Source: a bacterium (lineage in GTDB: Bacteria; DRYD01). Taken from it: DNA of 64,000 bases. Below are positions 55,823 through 63,087 of the stretch, piece after piece; the stretch's first letter is position 1; each line of letters starts with the position of its first letter. The stretch is from contig JAUQQQ010000005.1 in NCBI GenBank assembly GCA_030549815.1, forward strand, positions 1 to 64,000, given 5' to 3'. The notes below the pieces were generated by a model. The model worked only from the letters and a program-made list of their open reading frames with translations, searched no databases and was not told the DNA's origin. The translations under genes and the position numbers were made by a program.

Positions 55823-56197
55823 TTACATTTGTATCCCTTTTTCTCTTAAAACATCAGCTATTTTTTTAATATTTCCGTGGTATTTGTATCCTCCCCTGTC
55901 AAAAACAAGCTTAGTAATGTTTAATTTTTTACATCTTTCTGCCAACCTATTAGCAACCTCAACAATTAAATCTTTGTATTTTATTTCTTTTTTTTGTAAT
56001 TTTTCCCTTAAGTCTTTTTCTAAAGAATTAGCATATGTTAGTGTATGTCCCTTTGTATCATCGATTACACTAAGGTATATATGTTTATTACTTCTAAAAA
56101 CATTGCATCTTGGTCTTTCTGAAGTTCCTTTTACTTTCTTTCTAAGTCTTATATGTCTTACCTTTCTTTTTTGATTTCTACTTATCTTCTTTATCAT
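55823..56197 (-). CDS. rplR: 50S ribosomal protein L18
   Basis: 124 residues, with RLRKKVKGTSERPRCNVFRSNKHIYLSVID, VVDRGGYKYHG-like LVFDRGGYKYHGN and the C-terminal FADALREKGI-like ending ADVLREKGIQ, all typical. It is the first ribosomal gene of this block: L6 is not upstream, where an alcohol dehydrogenase is found on the same strand instead. Confidence 0.95.
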   Translation of the reverse strand: MIKKISRNQKRKVRHIRLRKKVKGTSERPRCNVFRSNKHIYLSVIDDTKGHTLTYANSLEKDLREKLQKKEIKYKDLIVEVANRLAERCKKLNITKLVFDRGGYKYHGNIKKIADVLREKGIQM

Positions 56198-56286
56198 CTT
56201 CTACACCTACCTTATACTAAAGTATCTTAGACCATATAGATAGTAATATAATTCTACCTTCTAAAAGACAAATCCTTTTTGTTTTA

Positions 56287-57318
56287 CTATATTTTTAATA
56301 CCGCTCTCAATTTAGCTTTACCATTTCTCACTAAATCCAATGCTTTTTCTAATTCATTAAATTCAAAAACTTGCACAATAGGTTTTAAATTATTAGAAAT
56401 AGAAATTTTCAGAGTTTCTAATAAATCCATTCTGCTACCAACAGCATTCCCCGTAAGAACCAGATTTTTCGAAATTAATTCTATAGGCTTAAAATTTAGG
56501 TCATCAATATGTGCTCCAACAAAAGATATTTTTCCATAGGGTCTGAGATAAGAGATGAACTTTGTTGCTACTTGGGAATTAGGTAATGTAGAAAGAACAA
56601 CATCCACTTTTCCCATTCTTTCAATTTCATCATAAGTTAAAAAATCATCTGCTCCCAATTGATAAGCCAAATCTTTTTTAGTTTTGTCCGAAGAAAAAAC
56701 TATAGTATAAGCACCAAAAAGTTTAGAATATTGCACTGCCATATGTCCTAATCCACCAAGCCCTAATATTGCTACCTTTTGATAAGGATGGATATTTAAT
56801 TTTTTAAGAGCAGTGTAAGTAGTTAAGCCAGCACAATAAAGGGGAGCAATCTCCTCTAACTTCCATTTACTAATATCCACCACCTTATTAACAGCTATAG
56901 CAAAATTTTTATTAACAACACAATATTCAGAATACCCACCAATAACGTCTATCCCTGTAACCTTTCTTTTTTCACAAAACTGTTCACTACTATTGAAACA
57001 ATATTCACAACTACAACAAGATGAATGAACCCATGGTAACCCAACAACATCACCTATATCAACATTGTCAACATTTTTTCCAATTTTAACAACTTTTCCT
57101 ACTACTTCATGGCCAGGTGTAAGTGGATATTTAACAAATCCTCGTTTCTCCCAATCTCCATCGATTATATGTATATCGCTATGGCAAATACCACAATATT
57201 CAACCTTTATAAGTATATCGTCATCACTCAACACAAGACCATCATCGTTTTTTATACTCAGCTTTTTAGGTTCAAAACAAACCCATCTTTTATAATCCAA
57301 CTTCTCGATAACATTCAT
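56287..57318 (-). CDS. Zinc-dependent alcohol dehydrogenase (CAD/YahK type)
   Basis: 343-residue medium-chain NADP-type dehydrogenase. Catalytic zinc motif CGICHSDIH and GHEVVGKVV; structural zinc CCSCEYCFNSSEQFC; Rossmann site GLGGLGHMAVQ. The organisation is like YahK/cinnamyl alcohol dehydrogenases, which reduce aldehydes. Start ATG 57318 with AAAGGGGG upstream. It lies upstream of rplR on the same strand, 89 bases away, but a promoter between them is likely. Confidence 0.92.
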   Translation of the reverse strand: MNVIEKLDYKRWVCFEPKKLSIKNDDGLVLSDDDILIKVEYCGICHSDIHIIDGDWEKRGFVKYPLTPGHEVVGKVVKIGKNVDNVDIGDVVGLPWVHSSCCSCEYCFNSSEQFCEKRKVTGIDVIGGYSEYCVVNKNFAIAVNKVVDISKWKLEEIAPLYCAGLTTYTALKKLNIHPYQKVAILGLGGLGHMAVQYSKLFGAYTIVFSSDKTKKDLAYQLGADDFLTYDEIERMGKVDVVLSTLPNSQVATKFISYLRPYGKISFVGAHIDDLNFKPIELISKNLVLTGNAVGSRMDLLETLKISISNNLKPIVQVFEFNELEKALDLVRNGKAKLRAVLKI

Positions 57319-57349
57319 ACTTTTACCCCCTTTCCAACAATAAAAAATT

Positions 57350-57390
57350 TTCTGAAAAAATTGAAAAAACCTTCTGAAATTTTGAAAAAA
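57350..57390. repeat. Direct repeat in divergent promoter region (22-bp period)
   Basis: TTCTGAAA-type units begin at 57350 and 57372, each running into TTGAAAAAA (20 and 19 bases). Spacing of 22 bases is two helical turns, so a dimer-binding regulator is plausible. It lies between the divergent adh (minus) and 57456 gene (plus). Confidence 0.45.
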
Positions 57391-57455
57391 GGTATTGGTA
57401 ATAAGTAGGTAGAATATAAAAATGGGAATATTTAAGTTTAAGGGGGTAGTTTTTT

Positions 57456-58292
57456 ATGAGAAAAAAAGTAGGAAAAAAGATATTAAGAAGTTTATTAACT
57501 CTGGCAATAATTATTTCAATTTTCACTATCTCTTTTGCTCAAAATCTGTATATTTTCATACATAATAAACCTTTTAAAGGAGATTACATCTATCAAGGAA
57601 ATAGAATATACGTTGAACTAAAAGAATTTGTAAAAATGACAAATCTAAAAATGTATAACCAAGGTAATTACTACGTTTTAAGTGATAAGAATATCATACC
57701 TCCATCGACATTTACAAGCTTAGTCTATTTCAATAACAAACCATTAAAATATGTTATTTTCCAAAACTCCAAAGTTTATATAGATCTCTTTGAAATAGCA
57801 TCCTTTACAAAAGCAACAGTAGAATTCAGTAAAGACACAGGAATAGTAGATTACTACAATAAACAAAAAATAGAATCAACAGCAGAAGAAGTTTACAAAG
57901 CAACTCAACAAGTATACAATACTAAACAAGAAATATATTCTAAAGATAAAAAGAAAATACAAGCAGGAGAAAAACCCAAAATCCCCGCAGACGCAATAAA
58001 AATAATAGATGAAAATCCCCAATATGATGACAGAAACAACAGAGGAGAACTCAGATATACAGCCAAAGTTAAAAACACATACAAAGAACCAATAGAGGAT
58101 ATAAAAGTTAAAATAAAAGTTGTCAGCTTAGCAAACGATGTATTGTACGAACAAGTATTCACTTTTTCTAAACTTCAACCCGGAGAAACTAAAGAAATAA
58201 GTCTCTATTGGATAAACAACTCCACTGTGCCCAACCCTCAAATAAAACATGAAATCGATTTCAAAGGTAAAGAAGAACAAGAAAAGCAATAA
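57456..58292 (+). CDS. Exported protein with two beta domains (copper-amine-oxidase-N-like and FxLYD-like)
   Basis: 278 residues. Signal peptide (about 8-28, ending SFA), an N-terminal domain with repeated IYVELKEFVKMTN and KVYIDLFEIASFT units as in copper amine oxidase N-terminal-like domains (which bind wall or matrix ligands, not copper), a charged linker (150-180), then a beta-sandwich (LRYTAKVKNTYKEPIEDIKV, FSKLQPGETKEISLYW) like FxLYD or CARDB domains. Function unknown; an envelope protein is likely. AAGGGGG precedes ATG 57456. Confidence 0.75.
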   Translation: MRKKVGKKILRSLLTLAIIISIFTISFAQNLYIFIHNKPFKGDYIYQGNRIYVELKEFVKMTNLKMYNQGNYYVLSDKNIIPPSTFTSLVYFNNKPLKYVIFQNSKVYIDLFEIASFTKATVEFSKDTGIVDYYNKQKIESTAEEVYKATQQVYNTKQEIYSKDKKKIQAGEKPKIPADAIKIIDENPQYDDRNNRGELRYTAKVKNTYKEPIEDIKVKIKVVSLANDVLYEQVFTFSKLQPGETKEISLYWINNSTVPNPQIKHEIDFKGKEEQEKQ

Positions 58293-58313
58293 AAAATAAC
58301 AAAGAATTTAACA

Positions 58314-58892
58314 GTGAAGTTAATTAATAAAATCAAAAATAGGTTTAAAAATTTTATAAAGAGAAACATAATACTACTAGTTCCAACTTTAATCTATGAT
58401 AGCATAGAAAAAATACCAATTAATGAATTAAAAAAAATAAATGTTAATACTTTATTAATAGACTTGGATAACACATTAGTTCCATGGCACAAAAATGAAA
58501 TACCGGCAAAGATAATTAATTACTTGCAAAATTTAAAAAAAGAAGGATTTAAAATATGCATAGTCTCAAACGCTTTACCCTTTAGAGTGAAAAAAATCAG
58601 CAAAGAGTTGAACATTCCCTACATAGCATTAGCAATAAAACCCTCAACAAAGCCATTAAGGAAAGCCATAAAGTTATTAAACTCAAATATAGAAAATACT
58701 GCAATAATAGGAGATCAATTATTTACCGACGTATTAGCAGGAAATAGGTTAGGAATAAAAACTATTTTCGTTAAACCATTAGCAAAATTTGAATTAATTA
58801 CATCAAAATTCATTAGATTAATAGAAAAAAGAATTATCTCATACTTAATCAAAAAAAATTACATAAAGAAAGAAAAAAAACAAGGGGTATAA
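58314..58892 (+). CDS. yqeG: YqeG family HAD phosphatase
   Basis: 192 residues. HAD motif 1 LLIDLDNTLVPW, motif 2 CIVSNA, motif 3 AIKPSTKPLRKAI (Lys) and motif 4 IIGDQLFTDVLAGN. The family (YqeG, yeast GEP4) includes phosphatidylglycerophosphate phosphatase. Start GTG 58314, with no clear ribosome site. N-terminal 45 residues are basic and hydrophobic. Confidence 0.88.
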   Translation: MKLINKIKNRFKNFIKRNIILLVPTLIYDSIEKIPINELKKINVNTLLIDLDNTLVPWHKNEIPAKIINYLQNLKKEGFKICIVSNALPFRVKKISKELNIPYIALAIKPSTKPLRKAIKLLNSNIENTAIIGDQLFTDVLAGNRLGIKTIFVKPLAKFELITSKFIRLIEKRIISYLIKKNYIKKEKKQGV

Positions 58893-58895
58893 AAA

Positions 58896-59555
58896 ATGAG
58901 AAAAGGGATAATTTGGTCTTATACCAAAGGAGAATTTGTAATATTCGATCACTACTATTTCTCAAAACTATACAAATATATTAATACCAATTACAATCTT
59001 TTTATACCGACAAAATTCAGTAGTTTACTTAAAGCAGCAAATAATGATAATTTTAATATGATTGTGTTTAACTACCCTGAAAAACCGTTTACCAAAAATC
59101 AAATAAAATCAATAATTAATTTATTCAAGAATGGAAAAACTATTCTATTCTTAACTTACTATAAAAACGAAGATAATAGTAGCAAAATAGCAAATTCTGT
59201 TCTCAAAAATTTCGGTTTATCAATAAAATACGACGAAATAACTCAAAAAGAAAATATTCATGACAATGATAAATATCTTGTAATAACATCAAAAATAGCA
59301 AGTAATCTTAAAGAAAATGTGAATAAAGTCATAATGCCATGTGCTTCTAGCATAGAAATAAAAGAAAAAAAAGGAATGGAATATAAAATTTTACTTTCAT
59401 CAGAAGAAGATAACAAAGTAATAGCAGCGGAAGCAAAAGGAAAAGGAAGGATCATAGCTTTCGGGACCTGCGTCTTCTGGGACAATTTCTCAATATCGAT
59501 GTATGACAATTTACAATTCACAAAAAATTTAATAAATTATTGCATGGAGGGATAA
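58896..59555 (+). CDS. DUF4350-like protein, unknown function
   Basis: 219 residues without signal peptide. Resembles glutamine-amidotransferase-like DUF4350 folds: NFNMIVFNYPEKPFTKNQIKSI and KGKGRIIAFGTCVFWDNFSI are the two recognisable stretches, with FLTYYK-like strand between. No catalytic Cys triad is evident. It starts 3 bases after yqeG and is followed 3 bases later by a coiled-coil gene. I cannot name a function. Confidence 0.65.
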   Translation: MRKGIIWSYTKGEFVIFDHYYFSKLYKYINTNYNLFIPTKFSSLLKAANNDNFNMIVFNYPEKPFTKNQIKSIINLFKNGKTILFLTYYKNEDNSSKIANSVLKNFGLSIKYDEITQKENIHDNDKYLVITSKIASNLKENVNKVIMPCASSIEIKEKKGMEYKILLSSEEDNKVIAAEAKGKGRIIAFGTCVFWDNFSISMYDNLQFTKNLINYCMEG

Positions 59556-59558
59556 GAA

Positions 59559-60050
59559 ATGGAAAACCTCTACATATTGCTTAATAAATTAGAATCATTA
59601 ATGAAAAAGAAAGTTTTCGGTTTATCAATAGTAAAAACCAAAGAAGCTTTATCAATCATTAATAAAATCAGACAAATTTTAACAGAAGGTTACACACCAA
59701 TAGAAGAAGTTACAAAATTAAGAAAAGAGCTGGAAACAACAAGAATAGAACTTAATAATTTGAAAAGTAATTTAGTAGAAAATGAAGAGATAGTAAAAAT
59801 GGCAAGGTCCAAAGCACAAGAAATTGAAACATATGCAAAAGAAGAAGCTCAATTGATTATTAGTGAGGCAGAAAAGTATGCCATCAAGGTCCTCTCTCAT
59901 TTTGAAGAAGAACTAAAAAAATTATTGTCTATAGTACAGAATAGCAAGAAAAATTTAGAAGCCGAAATACAATTGGAAACTAATAAAGTAGGAGCCAAGA
60001 AAATAGAAACTAATCAGGAATTGAAAAAGGTTAATATAAAATTAAAGTGA
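59559..60050 (+). CDS. Coiled-coil protein, unknown function
   Basis: 163 residues. N-terminal helical region followed by a continuous charged coiled coil (about 50-155) with KLRKELETTRIELNNLKSNL and AKEEAQLIISEAEKYAIKVL, which look like F0-b or DivIVA-type helices. GGAGGGATAAG precedes ATG 59559. A pseudoknot begins 2 bases after its stop. A cytoskeletal or ATPase-stalk-like role is only a guess. Confidence 0.7.
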   Translation: MENLYILLNKLESLMKKKVFGLSIVKTKEALSIINKIRQILTEGYTPIEEVTKLRKELETTRIELNNLKSNLVENEEIVKMARSKAQEIETYAKEEAQLIISEAEKYAIKVLSHFEEELKKLLSIVQNSKKNLEAEIQLETNKVGAKKIETNQELKKVNIKLK

Positions 60051-60052
60051 AA

Positions 60053-60088
60053 ACCGCTAAACTGGAAGCGGTATAAAAGTATCCAGTT
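60053..60088 (+). ncRNA. Predicted H-type RNA pseudoknot, copy 2
   Basis: Stem 1 ACCGCT (60053-60058) with AGCGGT (60067-60072); stem 2 AACTGG (60060-60065) with CCAGTT (60083-60088). Loop 3 is ATAAAAGTAT, 10 bases. It starts 2 bases after the stop of the coiled-coil gene; AGGAGG follows at 60095-60100, just before ATG 60106. Same stem lengths and loop-3 length as copy 1, with CCGC/GCGG and CTGGAA/CCAG shared. Confidence 0.6.
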
Positions 60089-60105
60089 ACTAAAAGGAGG
60101 TCTAT

Positions 60106-60819
60106 ATGAATCAAATAAATCTTGAATACAAAATGAAAGAAGGCCAAACTTACTTATATGATGTATACATAACTAACACCAAAATATTTAAAGATGGAGA
60201 AAGAGAAGAAAAAGAGATAGATGAAATGAAATTAAAACTTTCTCAAAAAGTTGTAAAAGTTTTACCAAATCAAACATATGAATTGGAAATAGAAATAGAA
60301 CCAATTTCCTTCCTAAGAAATTCAAACCCGCAAGAAATAGCAATACCTTCACAGATGATGAAAATGACAATGGATAAAAAAGGTAAAGTTTTAGCATCAA
60401 CGATGGACAGCCCCGTAAATTCTCCAAACTTCCCAGAAAAACCAATAAGTATAGGAGAAACATGGATCTCTCCTGCAGAACTGAAATTACAAGATGGAGG
60501 AAATATAAAATTAAACTATTACTACACAGCAAAGGGAATCGAAAAATACAAAAACTACGAAACAGTCTTAATAGAAGTAAATAGCGACGAATGGACAAAT
60601 AAAACTCAAGATGTCAGTCAATACCTAAAATCCAAAGGATTCTCCTTATTCTCAGTTGAATATGGAGCACTTATGAAATCAGAAGTGGAAACAGAAGTAA
60701 AAGCAAGTATTGAAAGTCAAAATCAACACTTCATCTCAATTGTTAAAGTAATTGTTGAATTAGATAAACTGTCTCAAAGAGATTTGGCAACAAGCGAAGA
60801 AGGTTTTATTATTAAATAA
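60106..60819 (+). CDS. Beta-rich protein upstream of glnA (DUF6263-like), unknown function
   Basis: 237 residues, no signal peptide. Sequence pattern LEYKMKEGQTYLYDVYITNT, IPSQMMKMTMDKKGKVL and EKPISIGETWISPAE is like DUF6263-type beta proteins that are normally exported. Here an export signal is absent. The ribosome site AAAGGAGG is directly downstream of the pseudoknot stem 2. Followed by glnA 15 bases later. Role unknown. Confidence 0.75.
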   Translation: MNQINLEYKMKEGQTYLYDVYITNTKIFKDGEREEKEIDEMKLKLSQKVVKVLPNQTYELEIEIEPISFLRNSNPQEIAIPSQMMKMTMDKKGKVLASTMDSPVNSPNFPEKPISIGETWISPAELKLQDGGNIKLNYYYTAKGIEKYKNYETVLIEVNSDEWTNKTQDVSQYLKSKGFSLFSVEYGALMKSEVETEVKASIESQNQHFISIVKVIVELDKLSQRDLATSEEGFIIK

Positions 60820-60834
60820 AGGAGGCGGGTTAGT

Positions 60835-62166
60835 ATGGTTAAAACTCAAGATGTAATATCTATTCTGAAAGAGCAGAAGGTTCAAAGTATTAGAATGATG
60901 TTTGTGGATATCTTAGGGATACCTAAAGGGGTTCAAATTCCTGTATCTCAAGCAAAAAAAATGCTGGATGGGGAAATACTATTCGATGGCTCATCCATAG
61001 AGGGATTTGTTAGAATAGAAGAATCTGATATGAAATTAGTTCCTGATTTAAATACATTCTGTGTAGCAGATTTAAAAGGTTACAACGAAGCGTTTGTAGT
61101 ATGCGATGTTTATTATCCAAATGGTAAAAGGTTTGAAGGTGACCCCAGATTTATATTACAAAGGGTTCAAGAAAAAGCCCAAAAAATGGGATATATTCCA
61201 ATGGTCGGAGTGGAAGCAGAATTCTTTCTCTTCCCTCTTGATACAACCAATGGATTTAATGTCATGCCTCTATTAGAACATACCGATTGCGGTGGATACT
61301 TTGATATGTTGTCATTAGATGCTGCTGAAGAGGTAAAATTAGATATCCTAAAAAAGTTAGAAGAATTCGGCTTTGAAGTGGAAGCATTACATCACGAAGT
61401 AGCACCTTCACAACATGAAATAGATTTTAAATATAGTGATGCTTTAACAACAGCAGATAGATTGCTACTTTTTAAGATGATAGTTAAAACAGTAGCTTTA
61501 AAACATGGATTACACGCAACCTTCTTACCCAAACCTATAAAAGGAATAAATGGGTCTGGATTACATATGCATCAATCATTATTCAAAGGAGAAATAAACG
61601 CATTTTTTGATATGAAATCATCAAATGGAATAAGTGAAACAATGCTAAACTACATTGGTGGTATATTCAGACATGTAAAAGGATTTACAGCAGTAACCAA
61701 TCCTTTAGTTAATTCATATAAGAGATTGGTTCCTGGGTATGAAGCTCCAGCTTATGTATCATGGGGAGAACACAATAGGAGTCCTTTGATAAGAATACCT
61801 GCCAAAAGAGGTAATTCAACAAGAATAGAATTGAGAAGCCCAGATCCATCATGTAATCCCTACCTTGCTTTTGCAGTTATAATAAACTCAGGATTAGATG
61901 GTATAATAAATAAAGCACAACCTCCAAAACCTGTTGATATAAACGTTTATGAATTAGATGATCAAATGATGAAGAAATACAAAATAGAAAAACTACCTGC
62001 TAATTTATACGAAGCCTTAGTTGAAATGCAAAAAGACAGTTTAATTAAAGAAACACTTGGAGAACATATATACACGAATTTTATTAACGCAAAGTTAAAA
62101 GAATGGAAAGATTACTCAACTGAAATAACTCCTTGGGAATTAGAAAAATATTTCAAAATTTATTAA
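60835..62166 (+). CDS. glnA: Glutamine synthetase type I (alpha subgroup)
   Basis: 443-residue ATP-dependent ligase that makes glutamine from glutamate and ammonia, a dodecamer. Motifs: FDGSSIEGF, metal site GVEAEFFLF, ALHHEVAPSQHEIDF, ATP/metal NGSGLHMHQS, RIPAKRGNSTRIELRSPDPSCNPY. The C terminus WKDYSTEITPWELEKYF is that of the short alpha type, which lacks the adenylylation loop and is controlled by feedback in known cases. AAAGGAGG lies before ATG 60835. Confidence 0.97.
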   Translation: MVKTQDVISILKEQKVQSIRMMFVDILGIPKGVQIPVSQAKKMLDGEILFDGSSIEGFVRIEESDMKLVPDLNTFCVADLKGYNEAFVVCDVYYPNGKRFEGDPRFILQRVQEKAQKMGYIPMVGVEAEFFLFPLDTTNGFNVMPLLEHTDCGGYFDMLSLDAAEEVKLDILKKLEEFGFEVEALHHEVAPSQHEIDFKYSDALTTADRLLLFKMIVKTVALKHGLHATFLPKPIKGINGSGLHMHQSLFKGEINAFFDMKSSNGISETMLNYIGGIFRHVKGFTAVTNPLVNSYKRLVPGYEAPAYVSWGEHNRSPLIRIPAKRGNSTRIELRSPDPSCNPYLAFAVIINSGLDGIINKAQPPKPVDINVYELDDQMMKKYKIEKLPANLYEALVEMQKDSLIKETLGEHIYTNFINAKLKEWKDYSTEITPWELEKYFKIY

Positions 62167-62178
62167 AAACACGAATTA

Positions 62179-63087
62179 ATGTATGAAACAATAAAATCTT
62201 TTGCTAAAATTAACTGGGTTTTAGAAATACTTAGTTTAAGACAAGATAATTATCATAATATTTCTTCAGTTTTTGATTTTGTTGACTTATATGATAAAAT
62301 TCACGTAAAGATAGAAGAAAGTAATAAATGTGATATAAACATAAGGTCTAATTTAAAAGAATTAGAAAAAAATAATATTTTACATAAAGTTGTTGAAATT
62401 TTAGATTATATTAAGGGGGGAGCCAAATACAAGCTTGATATTTTTTTGGAAAAAAACATTCCATTAAAAGCGGGCTTGGGAGGAGGTAGCTCTAACGCCG
62501 CAAGCTTAATATATTTCCTCTTTTCAAAAAAAATCGTAGACTTAAAACAATCAATAAAAATATGTAAGGAAACAGGTAGTGATGTCCTACCAATTTTTCT
62601 TTTATATCTTTACAAAAATTATTATATAGCATGTTTTGAAAAACAAAACATTTGTGTTAATATAAAAAAAAATTTACTAAACAGTTTTGAATTTTACCTA
62701 ATTAATTCGTCAATTGGAATAAAAACAGAAGAAGCATACAAAGCATATGATAAAATCCTTATAAACAAAAACTATATGATCGGAAACAATACTTATCGAT
62801 TTATCTATTTTTCAAAAAAAAATATATTAGATATTTACTTTCCTTTTCTCACGCACAATGATTTTGAAAAAATAGTTTATAATAAATTTTCGGTAATTGA
62901 TGAAGTTAGAAAAACGATAGAAGAGGAGTTTAAAGGAAAAGTAAGAATCCTATTGTGCGGCAGTGGTAGTAGCTTGATTTCTATCCTACCAAAAGATAAA
63001 AACAATAAAAAGGAAATTTGGGAAAAAATAAAAAAACATTTTCCAGAAATAAATATAAGAAAAGTTAACTATGTCCATCATCTTTAA
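62179..63087 (+). CDS. ispE: 4-diphosphocytidyl-2-C-methyl-D-erythritol kinase
   Basis: 302-residue GHMP kinase of the MEP isoprenoid pathway. SFAKINWVLEI at the start (family: KINLxLxI), the ATP loop PLKAGLGGGSSNAASL, GSDVLPIF (family: GSDVPFF) and CGSGSSLISIL near the end. ATG 62179 has no obvious ribosome site. Its last 17 bases overlap the next gene. Confidence 0.92.
   Translation: MYETIKSFAKINWVLEILSLRQDNYHNISSVFDFVDLYDKIHVKIEESNKCDINIRSNLKELEKNNILHKVVEILDYIKGGAKYKLDIFLEKNIPLKAGLGGGSSNAASLIYFLFSKKIVDLKQSIKICKETGSDVLPIFLLYLYKNYYIACFEKQNICVNIKKNLLNSFEFYLINSSIGIKTEEAYKAYDKILINKNYMIGNNTYRFIYFSKKNILDIYFPFLTHNDFEKIVYNKFSVIDEVRKTIEEEFKGKVRILLCGSGSSLISILPKDKNNKKEIWEKIKKHFPEINIRKVNYVHHL

Noticed and set aside
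60053-60105. Glutamine (glnA) riboswitch
   Set aside because: The conserved three-helix core and its loop motifs are not seen; the element is a short two-stem pseudoknot and also occurs upstream of an unrelated gene.
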